A DNA stretch of 51,532 bases from Holophagales bacterium (GTDB lineage: Bacteria > Acidobacteriota > Thermoanaerobaculia > Multivoradales > Multivoraceae), in the NCBI GenBank assembly GCA_009843505.1, contig VYDI01000039.1, positions 1 to 51,532 on the forward strand, in the 5' to 3' direction. How positions within the stretch are numbered: position 1 is the first letter of the stretch; every line of letters starts with the position of its first letter. Positions 8,218 through 16,145 of this stretch are shown piece by piece. Both the position numbers and the translations under genes were made by a program. The notes under the pieces were generated by a model. That model worked only from the letters and a program-made list of their open reading frames with translations, made no database searches and was not told the origin of the DNA.

Positions 8218-9501
8218 TCAACTTCTGATCGGATAGATCGTCACGCTGCCGGCCGTGCCAGCGGCTCCAGCGCCGCCGTCGGATCCGGCCTCGCCGTCGT
8301 AGGTGCCTCCGGCACTCCTCTGTGTCGATGGATTGATGGTCAGGACGCTGCCACCCGAACCGCCATCCCCACCGCTGCCGCCCGCGCCGATGGCGATGGT
8401 CAGTTGCGTGCCCTTGGCCAGTTCCGCCAGACGAACGGTCTTGCACTCACCTTGGGCACCCGAGCTGCCGGCGCCTCCCGAGCCTCCCGGGCGGTTGAGG
8501 TAGGCCTCGCTGTCCGGCGCCTTGCCGCCTTTCCCGGCCGTTCCGCCGCCGCCGCCGCGGGCGTCCTCGCCAGTCGCGAGTCCGGGTTGCCGGGCGAGAT
8601 CGGTGATCGGAACGCCGCCCCCTCCGCCGCCGCTGCCGCCCGCGCCGCCGGCCGCTGAATGGGTTGTTTCGCCGACCGTGACCGTGGTCGCGCCGCCTGG
8701 TGCGCCGGCCTCTCCACCGCCGCCTGCACCACCCGTCGAGAGCCCGTTCGCGTTCGGCGTCGGGCTGCCGGCGTGTCCACCATCTCCGCCCTTGGGGCCT
8801 CCGCCGCCGCCGCCGCGCGGCCCGTGGTTCCTCTGCGTGTAGGCGCGCCGGCCCTTGCCGCCGTAGTCTCCGCCCGCGCCGCCGTCGCCGAAGGAGCCGT
8901 TGATCCCGAGACCGCCGCCGCCGCCGCCGCGGCCGGTTCCGTCGGCGCCATGCCTGTCTGCCTCGGGCCTGCCGTCGCCGCCGTCGCCGCCGCCATCGCC
9001 TCCGCCGTCGCCTCCCTCGGCGCCAGAGAAGGGAAACGTGGAGCCGGGCACGTGCGAGCCGCTGTTGAATCCGGGAGACGCTCCACCCCCGCCGCCGCCG
9101 CCCGAGCCTCCCTGGCCGCCGTTGAGAACCAGAATCGCCTCCGAAGCATCTTCCCACGGCCATTCGAAGGCCTGCGACTCGGTGAAGGACTGGCTGACGG
9201 GCGCCACGGCGGCCGGCACTCGGTGGTGGAGGAGGTGGGTCACCCACTCGCCTGCGCCCACAACGTCGTTGACGGGCCGAACGCGGAAGCCGTAGTTGCG
9301 GGCGACGACGAGGCCGGACAGGGTGAACTCGCGCTTGGTGGTCACCAGCTTGTTCTGGTTGCCGGTGAAGGGCCGCTGATCCGAGGCCTCCTCCCACTCG
9401 ACCTCCCAGTGGTCGACGCCGAAGTCCCAGGAGACGGTCGCCGTGTCGTTCCGGAAGGAGAACTGGAAGCGTGTCGGCCTGGGGCTGAAGGTAGCGGTCA
9501 T
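8218..9501 (-). CDS. Glycine-rich phage adhesin-like protein with N-terminal fibronectin-like domain (paralogue 2)
   Basis: This 427-residue protein has a fibronectin III-like N-terminal part (residues 1-100: FGVDHWEVEWEE, YGFRVRPVNDVVGAGEW). The motif FTESQAFEWPWEDASEAILVL follows, then about 290 residues of glycine-dominated sequence with long Gly runs, and a terminal beta segment ending VTIYPIRS. Glycine-rich regions of this type form polyglycine-II bundles in some phage adhesins, so receptor binding is likely. A GGAAAGG sequence precedes the ATG. It shares its domain plan with the upstream gene, so the pair is a duplication. Its placement before the tube gene is unusual for tail fibres, which normally follow J. 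Confidence 0.72.
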   Translation of the reverse strand: MTATFSPRPTRFQFSFRNDTATVSWDFGVDHWEVEWEEASDQRPFTGNQNKLVTTKREFTLSGLVVARNYGFRVRPVNDVVGAGEWVTHLLHHRVPAAVAPVSQSFTESQAFEWPWEDASEAILVLNGGQGGSGGGGGGGASPGFNSGSHVPGSTFPFSGAEGGDGGGDGGGDGGDGRPEADRHGADGTGRGGGGGGLGINGSFGDGGAGGDYGGKGRRAYTQRNHGPRGGGGGGPKGGDGGHAGSPTPNANGLSTGGAGGGGEAGAPGGATTVTVGETTHSAAGGAGGSGGGGGGVPITDLARQPGLATGEDARGGGGGTAGKGGKAPDSEAYLNRPGGSGGAGSSGAQGECKTVRLAELAKGTQLTIAIGAGGSGGDGGSGGSVLTINPSTQRSAGGTYDGEAGSDGGAGAAGTAGSVTIYPIRS

Positions 9502-9565
9502 GGATTCCCTTTCCTGTGAGTCAGTTGGTCAGCCGACGGACTTCTTGCCGCCGGAGCAAGTCGGG

Positions 9566-9620
9566 GGCGATCCTGCGCGCCAGCCGTGACGCTCACAGGC
9601 CAACGCTTGTCACTTTCGCG
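9566..9620 (-). repeat. 55-bp three-copy element, copy B, upstream of glycine-rich gene 2
   Basis: Same length and conserved ends as copies A and C. It lies 65 bases upstream of the ATG at 9501. On the minus strand its middle contains GTGAC and GTCAC in inverted orientation about 20 bases apart, a possible small hairpin that is also present in copy C. Confidence 0.85.
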
Positions 9621-9641
9621 ACCCGGCCGCCCGCCTCGCGG

Positions 9642-10601
9642 TCAAACCAGCGGGATGATCTGAACGGTCCCGTTGCGCGCGCCCTGTTCACCGGCAGGGC
9701 CGTCGCTGCCAGGCTCACCTTCGGGGTCGGCGACGATGAACGTGCTGGTGCCCGAACGCTTCGCCGCGCTCTGGCCGCCTTTCCCGCCGGCGCCGCCGGC
9801 ACCAGCGGCGCCGATCGTGATCGTGAACGTGTCGCCCTTGGAGAGATCGTGGACCACGTGGAACACAGGCGCCGCTAGCTGGCCGAAGTCTCCCGGATGC
9901 CCAAGAACGTGAGTGCCGCCGTTGTTCCGGCCTCCGTTCGACCGTCCGCCGGCGCCGCCATCCCCGTATCGACCGCCCGCGCCCTCGTAGCTGCGCGCAC
10001 CAATCGTCACGGTCGTCGGATCTCCCGTCGCGCCGCGCCGGCCGGTTCCGCCGTTCGCACCGTAGAGAGTGATGACGCCGAACGGCTCACCGCCGTCGTG
10101 CGTCACATAGCCCGTGCCCGACGCTCCACCGTGTCCCCCCTGGCCGCCCTGACCGCCGCGCAGCACCAGCATCGCCGTGCCCATGTCGTCGTGAGGCCAG
10201 TCGTACGTGCCGGACTCCGTGAACACCTTGCCGCCCGTGAGGTTCGGAGGTTGGCAGTCGGGAGGAAGCGTGATCAGCGTCGGCTCCAGCTCCATCTCCA
10301 CCGACCACTCGCTCGTACCCGAGAGGTCGCTCATCGCCCGAACCTGGAAGAAGTACTTCTGGCCCACCTCGAGATCCGGAAACGTGTGGTACGCCGAGGT
10401 CGTGAACACGGTCTCGTCGTACTCCTCGCCGTCTTCCCGAATCCGGACCTCGTACTGGTCGACCGCGGGGTACCACCGCACTCGAGTTCCCTCGCCGGTT
10501 TCGCCGACCAGGCGGAATCCGAAGGGCGGAGACGGCCGGGAGATCGGACCGGGGAAGCCGGGCGTCACGTTCGCGTTCGGGTTGGGGCGCAGGATCGTCA
10601 T
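9642..10601 (-). CDS. Glycine-rich phage adhesin-like protein with N-terminal fibronectin-like domain (paralogue 1)
   Basis: This 319-residue protein begins with a proline-rich leader, then a fibronectin III-like domain (residues about 25-110: WYPAVDQYEVRIRE, KYFFQVRAMSD). Next comes FTESGTYDWPHDDMGTAMLVL, equivalent to the same stretch in the neighbouring gene, followed by a Gly-rich region and a terminal segment NGTVQIIPLV. LSKGDTFTITIGAAG matches LAKGTQLTITIGAGG of the paralogue. A likely adhesin or tip-decorating protein. GGAAAGG lies about 10 bases before the ATG. It is the first gene of the minus-strand block and lies just after the repressor. Confidence 0.72.
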   Translation of the reverse strand: MTILRPNPNANVTPGFPGPISRPSPPFGFRLVGETGEGTRVRWYPAVDQYEVRIREDGEEYDETVFTTSAYHTFPDLEVGQKYFFQVRAMSDLSGTSEWSVEMELEPTLITLPPDCQPPNLTGGKVFTESGTYDWPHDDMGTAMLVLRGGQGGQGGHGGASGTGYVTHDGGEPFGVITLYGANGGTGRRGATGDPTTVTIGARSYEGAGGRYGDGGAGGRSNGGRNNGGTHVLGHPGDFGQLAAPVFHVVHDLSKGDTFTITIGAAGAGGAGGKGGQSAAKRSGTSTFIVADPEGEPGSDGPAGEQGARNGTVQIIPLV

Positions 10602-10639
10602 CGGGAGGCCTTTCCGTCGTGGGTTCCTCGAACCAGGAA

Positions 10640-10694
10640 GGCGATCCTGCGGTCCGGCCGTGACGCCTAAAGGCCGGCGCTTGTCACTTTCTCG
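10640..10694 (-). repeat. 55-bp three-copy element, copy C, upstream of glycine-rich gene 1
   Basis: Copy C shares GGCGATCCTGC at one end and TTGTCACTTTC at the other with copy B, with the same 55-bp length. It starts 39 bases upstream of the ATG at 10601 and abuts the hairpin after the repressor gene. Copies B and C also agree through much of the middle (GCCGTGACGC). Confidence 0.85.
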
Positions 10695-10695
10695 A

Positions 10696-10713
10696 CGCGG
10701 CCGCCAGGCCGCG
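10696..10713 (-). terminator. Hairpin after the repressor gene
   Basis: A 7-bp perfect stem CGCGGCC with a GCCA loop lies 7 bases past the repressor stop. There is no U-run, so it is only a possible terminator. It separates the repressor from copy C of the 55-bp element. Confidence 0.5.
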
Positions 10714-10719
10714 GAGTTG

Positions 10720-11070
10720 TCACCGCTTGCGGCGTCGGCGCCTCCGCGATAGCGGCTCCTTCACTTCAAAGCCCGCGCTCCGAAGGCCGTTGGCGATCAT
10801 CCGAAACGCGCGGAGGGCCTGACAGGGAGTCTCGGAGTCCGACGCCGGGGAACTACGAGCTGCTTCGTCGCTCGGAGGAGGCCGTGCGCGACCGATGTAG
10901 AGCACGAGCCCCATGGCGGAGCAGAGGGCCTCCACGGTTTCGGTGCGTGGCCTGGCGCCCCGCCGGATGTTGCGAACCGCGTCCGCATGGCCCGTGGCGC
11001 GCAGGGACACTTCGCGATCCGAAAGCCCGCTCTGATCCACCGCCTGCAGCAGATCCTCGATCAGGCCCAC
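10720..11070 (-). CDS. Helix-turn-helix phage repressor candidate
   Basis: This 116-residue protein has a helix-turn-helix N-terminus (LSDREVSLRATGHADAVRNIRRG, then PRTETVEALCSAMGLVLYIG) of the lambda-Cro/Xre type, a variable middle and a very basic C-terminus (RRRRRRKR). It is divergent from the early transposition genes, the usual place of a Mu-like repressor. The start is the GTG at 11070 because an in-frame stop lies just upstream. There is no ribosome-binding site, and the -10 box ends only about 10 bases upstream, so the transcript is probably leaderless. Operator O1 overlaps its -10 box, suggesting autoregulation. Confidence 0.75.
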   Translation of the reverse strand: MGLIEDLLQAVDQSGLSDREVSLRATGHADAVRNIRRGARPRTETVEALCSAMGLVLYIGRARPPPSDEAARSSPASDSETPCQALRAFRMIANGLRSAGFEVKEPLSRRRRRRKR

Positions 11071-11072
11071 AG

Positions 11073-11090
11073 TGCGGTAAGTCTACCGCA
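11073..11090. promoter_or_regulatory. Operator O1 over the repressor promoter
   Basis: TGCGGTA-AGTC-TACCGCA is a perfect 7-bp dyad. It covers the predicted -10 box (TAGACT, 11080-11085) of the minus-strand repressor promoter, whose -35 box TTGTCA lies at 11104-11109 with an 18-base spacer. The core CGGTA-N4-TACCG recurs at O3. Confidence 0.75.
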
Positions 11091-11185
11091 CCACGGAAGC
11101 GAGTGACAAACGTCTCTGCGTGTCCAGAGCCCTCCTCACGAAGAGGCGTTCTCGAAGGCTCTCTGCATCGCGAATCCCTTGCTGT

Positions 11186-11200
11186 ACGGTACCGAACCGT
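11186..11200. promoter_or_regulatory. Operator-like site O2 in the early control region
   Basis: ACGGT-ACCGA-ACCGT is a dyad with the same half-site as O1 and O3 but a different spacing, so it is a weaker or divergent site. It lies midway between the divergent promoters. The 223-base gap 11071-11293 holds only these sites and the promoters; I see no gene in it. Confidence 0.45.
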
Positions 11201-11256
11201 GAACCGCCGGAACACCATCCATCCCCTGTTTCGGGAGAATCGAAGGCTCGAGGGGC

Positions 11257-11285
11257 TTGCGATCGCGGTATACCTACCGTATGGT
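11257..11285 (+). promoter_or_regulatory. Early phage promoter with operator O3 in its spacer
   Basis: TTGCGA (11257-11262) and TATGGT (11280-11285) are separated by 17 bases and fit a sigma70-type promoter. The spacer contains GCGGTA-TACC-TACCGT (11265-11280), the same CGGTA-N4-TACCG dyad as O1. Repressor bound there would block the early operon. The expected start point is only a few bases before the GTG at 11294. Confidence 0.65.
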
Positions 11286-11293
11286 CCCGCGCC

Positions 11294-11851
11294 GTGAGAT
11301 ACAGAAACACGATCCTTCGCCTCTTCGCTATCTACTGCGCCGCCTCGGGCCGGAGTCCCTCGCGGGTCTCGACGCTGGTCTGGAACCACGGCGCCAGACA
11401 CAAGCAGATCGCCTCCGGCGCTGATCTGCGCACTCGCTCTTTCGAGCGAGCTCTCGTGTGGTTCTCCGATCACTGGCCCGGCAATCTAGAGTGGCCTCCG
11501 GGCGTCGCCCGACCGGTGCCTGAACCCGCTGCGCCGACACCAGCCCTCGACCCGGAGGAGCAGCGGGAGCTGGCCGAAGTGCTGGCGCTGGGGCCGGACG
11601 GCCGGCTGCGCTCCCCTGCCGCGCTGTGCAAGGCCCTAAGCATCGGGCGCGCCACGTACGACTACGTCATCCGGCGCTACGCCGACGGACGCGACCGGGC
11701 CGATGCCTTCCCACAGCGCAACACCTGGTCGCGCCGGCTCCTCGAGCACCTGGTGGCAAGCGGCGACACCCGCTTCTCAAAGCGACGGCGGCGGCTCGAA
11801 GAGGCCGCGAAGATCGGACGCCGGCACTTCAAGCGACGCGATGACGGCTGA
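11294..11851 (+). CDS. Early DNA-binding regulator (Ner/Cro-like candidate) of the Mu-like element
   Basis: This 185-residue protein is the first gene of the early operon. Residues 1-60 (LRLFAIYCAASGRSPSRVS, SGADLRTRSFERALVWFSDHWP) resemble small HTH domains found in alphaproteobacterial phages and plasmids. A proline-rich linker and a second possible HTH (SPAALCKALSIGRATYDYVIRRY, residues about 110-132) follow, then a basic C-terminus. The GTG at 11294 is chosen because the early promoter lies just upstream, which implies a leaderless message. The last codons overlap the next gene. By position it could play the Ner role of controlling the repressor promoter. Confidence 0.6.
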   Translation: MRYRNTILRLFAIYCAASGRSPSRVSTLVWNHGARHKQIASGADLRTRSFERALVWFSDHWPGNLEWPPGVARPVPEPAAPTPALDPEEQRELAEVLALGPDGRLRSPAALCKALSIGRATYDYVIRRYADGRDRADAFPQRNTWSRRLLEHLVASGDTRFSKRRRRLEEAAKIGRRHFKRRDDG

Positions 11852-12605
11852 CTCTAGCCAGGCACCGGTCCAGCGGGCACAGGTCGGAATGGCGCCGACC
11901 CCAACCGCCCACGAGGCGGCGGCGCGGATCCGGGCGCTGCACACGACGGCGCGGATGTTCGCGCAGTTGATCGAGGCGCAGATCATGGAAGCGCTCTGGG
12001 TCATTCGCCGCGAGCTGCCGGTCGACGCCGACTTCTACGCCTTCGTCGAGTCGCAGACGCCGATCGACCGGCGCCGCGCCCGGCTGATGGTCGAGACCTG
12101 GGCCGTCGCTCGCCGCCGTCGCGAGCTGCGCGAACTGGCCCAGCGGCAGCCGTCGGAGGCGCTGTCCCTCATGCAGAGCGCGATCGACGCCGGCGTCCAG
12201 CTCGCCGACGCGACGGATCGCCAGGTCGCCGAACTCCTGTCGCGGCCGCCGAGGCAACGAAACCGGGCGATCCGCGAACTGATCGCCTCCCACCAGTCGA
12301 AGGAGAAGGTGGTGGTTGCGGCGGCGCCGCAAGCCGCGGAACAGGAGACGACCGCAGTCGAGCCTGTAGTGCAACAAACGAACCGTCGGTTTGCGGGCTT
12401 TCTCGAGGCGCTGCAGGCGATCGAGAGCGAACTCGCCGATCTCCTCCTCACCGCCGAGATGGTGCTGGGGAGCGGCAACCCCATGCCCGAAGCCGGGCGT
12501 GAGCGCCTGCTGAGCCTCGCCGCCATCGCCACCGACCACATCGAGCGAATCAACCACCTTGCGTTGTCGTGCCGCCTTCCCTCTCAGACGCCGCCGTCAG
12601 AATGA
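11841..12605 (+). CDS. Helical protein of unknown function in the transposition operon
   Basis: This 254-residue protein is not one I recognise. It is almost entirely predicted helix, rich in Ala, Arg and Glu. It has a central segment RQRNRAIRELIASHQSKEK, an acidic/Ala linker and a C-terminal helical hairpin (FAGFLEALQAIESELADLL, residues about 185-203). The ATG at 11841 overlaps the end of the previous gene, and its end overlaps the transposase start, so it is translationally coupled to both. A DNA-binding or transposition accessory role is inference from position only. Confidence 0.65.
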   Translation: MTADSSQAPVQRAQVGMAPTPTAHEAAARIRALHTTARMFAQLIEAQIMEALWVIRRELPVDADFYAFVESQTPIDRRRARLMVETWAVARRRRELRELAQRQPSEALSLMQSAIDAGVQLADATDRQVAELLSRPPRQRNRAIRELIASHQSKEKVVVAAAPQAAEQETTAVEPVVQQTNRRFAGFLEALQAIESELADLLLTAEMVLGSGNPMPEAGRERLLSLAAIATDHIERINHLALSCRLPSQTPPSE

Positions 12606-14239
12606 TCGTCGAGACCCTGAGCCAGACGCCGCGAGGCTCGCGCACCCGGGCGGTCGGCCGCCTGGCGGCGCTGTACGGCGTCTCGGAAGCCACGGTGTGG
12701 CGGGCCGCCGCCGTCGGCGGCGCGAAACGCAGGCGAGCCCCGCGGCAACCCCGCTACCGGGACTGGACCAGGACCGCGGTCGCCATCGCCCACCGGGCGC
12801 CCCACCCAGTGCCACTCGACCTCGCGATTCGCGCCGGCCTGGAGAGCGGGGAACTGCCTCCCGAGGCGGAGGCCATGCCGGTCGCGACGGCGAGGCGAAT
12901 CGCGCGCGAAGAACTCGGCCTCCGCCGGCCGAAGCGCCGCAGCCGGATGCAAGCCGACTATCCCATGCAGGCGGTGCAGATCGACGGGTCCTCCTCGGAG
13001 CATCTCGTCCCGCTCCAACGCCTGGAGAGTGTCGACGGCCACGACGACTGGCTGCTTCAGCTCCACCGGCGCCCCTACGCCGCCTCCGGCTACAAGAACA
13101 AACCGCTCGGTCCCGACCGTCATCGCGTACTGACCTACGCGCTGTGGGACATGTGTACCGGCTACGTCGTCTCCCGCTACGCGGTCTCCCGCGCCGAGGA
13201 CGCACTCGGAGCGATCGGCTTCCTGTGCTGGGCCCTCGAGGATCGCCACGACCCGAGGGCGCCGCTCTGCGGCATCCCCGACCACCTCTGGACGGACAAC
13301 GGGCCGCTGTTCAAGTCAGCCGCGGCCGCCGACCTGCTCCGGCGCCTCGGCATCACCGTGGTGAACGGCGCTCCGTACGAGAAGGAACGCATGGGCGGCG
13401 TCGAGCGAAGTCACCGAACCCGCTGGTCGCGGTTCGAGCGCAGCCTCTTCCTGCGAACGGAGAGCGAACTCTCGCTCCGGAACCTCAACTCCCGACTCGC
13501 GGAGTTCGAGGCCCGCGAGAACGCGAACAGGCCCTCCCGAACGAAGGTCGCGGGACGAACGGTGAGCCGCACGGCAGCGTGGGTCGCGCTCACCAACGGC
13601 CGTCCCGCGGACAATCCGCTCCGCCGCCTGCCGGAAAACCCGATGCAGACACTTGCCCGGGAGGCCCGGCGGCGGGTCGACATCGCGGGCATCGTCCGCT
13701 GGCACGGCCGGGAGTACGAAGTCGAGGCGGACGCCGCGCCACGGTTCGTGGGCCGCCGCGTGATCGCCCGGCATGGGCTGACCGCGGACCCGGACCGCGA
13801 CGCGCTCGTGATCGAGGATCTCGCCACCGGCGAACGAGCGCTCGCCCACCCGTATCGCCCGCGCTCCTACGGCGACATCCGGTTGGCGCCGGCGACCCCG
13901 CTCGAACGGCTGACCGAGGCCGACGTGGTCGCCCGGCGCAGCGCACGGGACGTCGCCGGCGCCGACCTCTTCGATCCGGAGCGGGCCAAGGCGCCGTCCG
14001 GGCTGCTCTCCATGCCCGCCCGCACGACGGAGGCCGGGCCGCTGAAGGATCCCCTTCGCAGCGGCTGCTACAGGGACCTCGACGAGGCCATGCGCGCTCT
14101 GGTCGCCCTGTACCCGCACCGGCTGTCGCCCGCCAATCGCGCCGCGGCGGCCGCTTATCTCGAACGTCACGGGCTCGCACGAAGCGCCGTCGTCGAACTC
14201 GCGAACCGCCTGCTCGGCCTGAATCGGGCGGCACACTGA
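12569..14239 (+). CDS. Mu-like DDE transposase (MuA-type)
   Basis: This 556-residue protein would cut and join element ends in replicative transposition. Residues 5-50 form a sequence-specific helix-turn-helix (VGRLAALYGVSEATVWRAA). A rve-type catalytic core carries the triad Asp139 (VQIDGS), Asp243 (LWTDNGP) and Glu279 (GGVERSHRT), with the usual 35-residue spacing between the last two. Residues 360-440 resemble the Mu transposase C-terminal beta-barrel. The start is the GTG at 12569; an ATG at 12602 that overlaps the upstream stop (ATGA) is an alternative, but it would remove conserved-looking N-terminal residues. It is followed by the MuB-like ATPase. Confidence 0.92.
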   Translation: MPPSLSDAAVRMIVETLSQTPRGSRTRAVGRLAALYGVSEATVWRAAAVGGAKRRRAPRQPRYRDWTRTAVAIAHRAPHPVPLDLAIRAGLESGELPPEAEAMPVATARRIAREELGLRRPKRRSRMQADYPMQAVQIDGSSSEHLVPLQRLESVDGHDDWLLQLHRRPYAASGYKNKPLGPDRHRVLTYALWDMCTGYVVSRYAVSRAEDALGAIGFLCWALEDRHDPRAPLCGIPDHLWTDNGPLFKSAAAADLLRRLGITVVNGAPYEKERMGGVERSHRTRWSRFERSLFLRTESELSLRNLNSRLAEFEARENANRPSRTKVAGRTVSRTAAWVALTNGRPADNPLRRLPENPMQTLAREARRRVDIAGIVRWHGREYEVEADAAPRFVGRRVIARHGLTADPDRDALVIEDLATGERALAHPYRPRSYGDIRLAPATPLERLTEADVVARRSARDVAGADLFDPERAKAPSGLLSMPARTTEAGPLKDPLRSGCYRDLDEAMRALVALYPHRLSPANRAAAAAYLERHGLARSAVVELANRLLGLNRAAH

Positions 14240-14264
14240 CGGACTCCGGGGAGATGCAGGCTTC

Positions 14265-15143
14265 GTGAAGACGCTACACCGCAAGCGCCTCGGCCTCGCA
14301 GCCGATCCGTGGGCCGGCTTTCACCTGGATACCGCCGACGCCGCGCGTACCGCGCTGCTGGTCGAGGCCGCCGCCGAGGCGCGACTCTTCGTGTCCGTCC
14401 TGGGCGCACGCGGCAGCGGCAAGACCCACGCGGTCCGCAGGGCGCTCCGGCGCGTTCCGAGGGTCCGCGTCGTCGAACCGCTGCGTCTGCGTCGCGAGTG
14501 CCTCCACATCGGCGACATAGAGCACGCGATCGTCCGCGAGCTGGCTCCCAACGACCGTCCGCGCCGTTCCGGCGAAGCGAGGAGCGTCCAGGTTCGCCGC
14601 CTGCTCGGCCAGAGCGCGCAGACGAGCCGTATCGTCCTCGTGATCGACGACGCCCACGTTCTGCATCACGCCACACTGCGCGCGCTCAAGCGGCTGCGAG
14701 AGCTGGCCTGGCTCGGCGTCTCCCCGCTGCTCGGCATCGTGCTCGTCGGTCAGGCCGACCGCGCCGAAGTGGTCGCGGAAGTCGGTCTGCGTTCGGACCG
14801 GCTCTGGCTTGGCGGCCTGCTGCCCGAAGATGCCGCCGCCGCGCTCGAGCGGGCGCTCAACCGGCGAAGCGGCCGCAAGACCGTTGCCCCGGATGCGATC
14901 GTTGCTCTCGCCGCGTCGCCCCGGGCCCGCAACTGGCTCGACCTCGCGGCTCTGGTCGACGACTGCCTGGCGGAAGCCGCGGCCCGCGGCGAGGATCGGA
15001 TCACAAGGGCCGCCGCACTCTCCGTCCTCCATCCCGACCGTCGCCCAGCGCCGGACATCGAGGGCCCGGTCTCCGACGACGAAGCCGTCGCCGACGTCCT
15101 GGCCAGCCTGAACGCCGGCGAGCGGCGCGAGGCGGTGGCCTGA
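14265..15143 (+). CDS. MuB-like AAA+ ATPase, transposition target selector
   Basis: This 292-residue AAA+ ATPase has Walker A GARGSGKT at residues 47-54 and Walker B VLVIDDAH around Asp128-Asp129, then a sensor region (LLGIVLVGQADR). Its place right after the transposase, 25 bases downstream, fits the MuB/TnsC/IstB role of binding target DNA and stimulating the transposase. The GTG at 14265 has GGGGAG about 11 bases upstream. The family also occurs in Tn7-like elements, but the phage genes around it favour a Mu-like phage. Confidence 0.9.
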   Translation: MKTLHRKRLGLAADPWAGFHLDTADAARTALLVEAAAEARLFVSVLGARGSGKTHAVRRALRRVPRVRVVEPLRLRRECLHIGDIEHAIVRELAPNDRPRRSGEARSVQVRRLLGQSAQTSRIVLVIDDAHVLHHATLRALKRLRELAWLGVSPLLGIVLVGQADRAEVVAEVGLRSDRLWLGGLLPEDAAAALERALNRRSGRKTVAPDAIVALAASPRARNWLDLAALVDDCLAEAAARGEDRITRAAALSVLHPDRRPAPDIEGPVSDDEAVADVLASLNAGERREAVA

Positions 15144-15173
15144 GGCGACCGCGCGCCTGGTGTCGCCGCCGTC

Positions 15174-15470
15174 ATGAGAGCTCAGGACAACGTTGCCGCG
15201 CTCCTGGCCGCCGTCTGGCGTCTGCTTCGTTCGCCGGCGTGGATGGCCGCGGTGGGCGACGAGGAAGAGCGGGCCGCCCTGATCGTGCTCGCCGTGGCAG
15301 ACACTCTGGACGGCTCGGCGCCCACCGCCGCCGCCGTTCGGAGCGAGTTTCGCCGAGCCCGCAGGAACGCGCGGATCAAGGATCAGTTCGACGGCGCGAA
15401 CTACTCCGCCATCGCCGAGCGCCACGGCCTCAGCGTCCGCCAGATACGGCGCATCGTTCACGGACACTGA
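15174..15470 (+). CDS. Mor/C-family transcription activator
   Basis: This 98-residue protein ends with FDGANYSAIAERHGLSVRQIRRI, the C-terminal helix-turn-helix typical of Mor-type middle-gene activators of Mu-like phages. The length fits Mor proteins, which are 100-140 residues. It follows the MuB-like gene, as in the middle region of Mu-like genomes. It would turn on middle or late genes, so the three 55-bp elements ahead of the tail-module genes are candidate targets (inference). Confidence 0.78.
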   Translation: MRAQDNVAALLAAVWRLLRSPAWMAAVGDEEERAALIVLAVADTLDGSAPTAAAVRSEFRRARRNARIKDQFDGANYSAIAERHGLSVRQIRRIVHGH

Positions 15471-15536
15471 GGAGCGTGCCGCAGTGACACGCGGCCGCGG
15501 CATCGCGTCAGCGTCGCCGAAGGACAATGCCCGGCC

Positions 15537-16145
15537 ATGGCCGGATCCCCAGAGCGGCTCAGCGCGCACTTCACGATCGCCGAGATGATCGAGTCGGGAA
15601 CCGCCCGTCGCGACCCGGAGCTCTGGCGGCGGCAGTGCATGCCGGCGGCGGAAGTGGAGCACGCGTTGCGGCGGCTGGCAACCAACACGCTGCAGCCGCT
15701 GAGGGACCTCTTCGGCTGGCCTGTTCTGGTCAACAGCGGCTATCGCTGCACGGAACTGAACCGGCGCATCGGCGGCGCCTCCCGCTCGCAGCACTGCCGC
15801 GGCGAAGCAGCCGACATTCGGCTCGCCGCCGGATGGACGATCGACCGCGCGCAAGAGGGACTGCCCCTGCACCGGGTGTCCGAGGACACCGGCCGCCGTG
15901 AGGAACTCCTGACCCCGAACGGGTGGCTGTTCGCGGTGGCGGCCGCACTGATCGAGCAACTCGACGTCGACCAGGTCATCCACGAGCACGGAGACCGCTT
16001 CGGCGCACCTGCCTGGATTCACATCTCGCACGGACCCCGCAGGCGACGGAAGCTGCTGGCGATCGGGAACTGGACAGGGGGCGTGTATCGGAGTTGCGCC
16101 TCGTTGGCCGAGATGGCAGACATGGCCGAGGGCGCGGGATGGTGA
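15537..16145 (+). CDS. M15-family peptidase endolysin
   Basis: This 202-residue protein belongs to the M15 D-Ala-D-Ala carboxypeptidase-like group used as phage endolysins. It has VNSGYRCTELN, then SRSQHCRGEAADIR with His86 and Asp93 as zinc ligands, and a second histidine site in WIHISHG (His162/His165). It would cut peptide cross-links of the cell wall at lysis. There is no signal peptide, so export needs a holin-like partner; the next gene, which overlaps its stop, is membrane-anchored. Confidence 0.9.
   Translation: MAGSPERLSAHFTIAEMIESGTARRDPELWRRQCMPAAEVEHALRRLATNTLQPLRDLFGWPVLVNSGYRCTELNRRIGGASRSQHCRGEAADIRLAAGWTIDRAQEGLPLHRVSEDTGRREELLTPNGWLFAVAAALIEQLDVDQVIHEHGDRFGAPAWIHISHGPRRRRKLLAIGNWTGGVYRSCASLAEMADMAEGAGW

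Noticed and set aside
8079..10694. The 55-bp elements as sigma70 promoters
   Set aside because: GTGACA resembles a -35 box on the minus strand, but no -10-like sequence lies 16-18 bases downstream in any copy, so an ordinary promoter is unlikely. An activated promoter or leader RNA is still possible.
10853..11473. 206-codon minus-strand frame across the early control region
   Set aside because: It runs through the operators and promoters and overlaps the better supported repressor and early regulator. It has no domain.
12559..14268. Second long plus-strand frame over the transposase gene
   Set aside because: It is in a different phase and Arg/Pro-rich, whereas the other phase has the full DDE triad.
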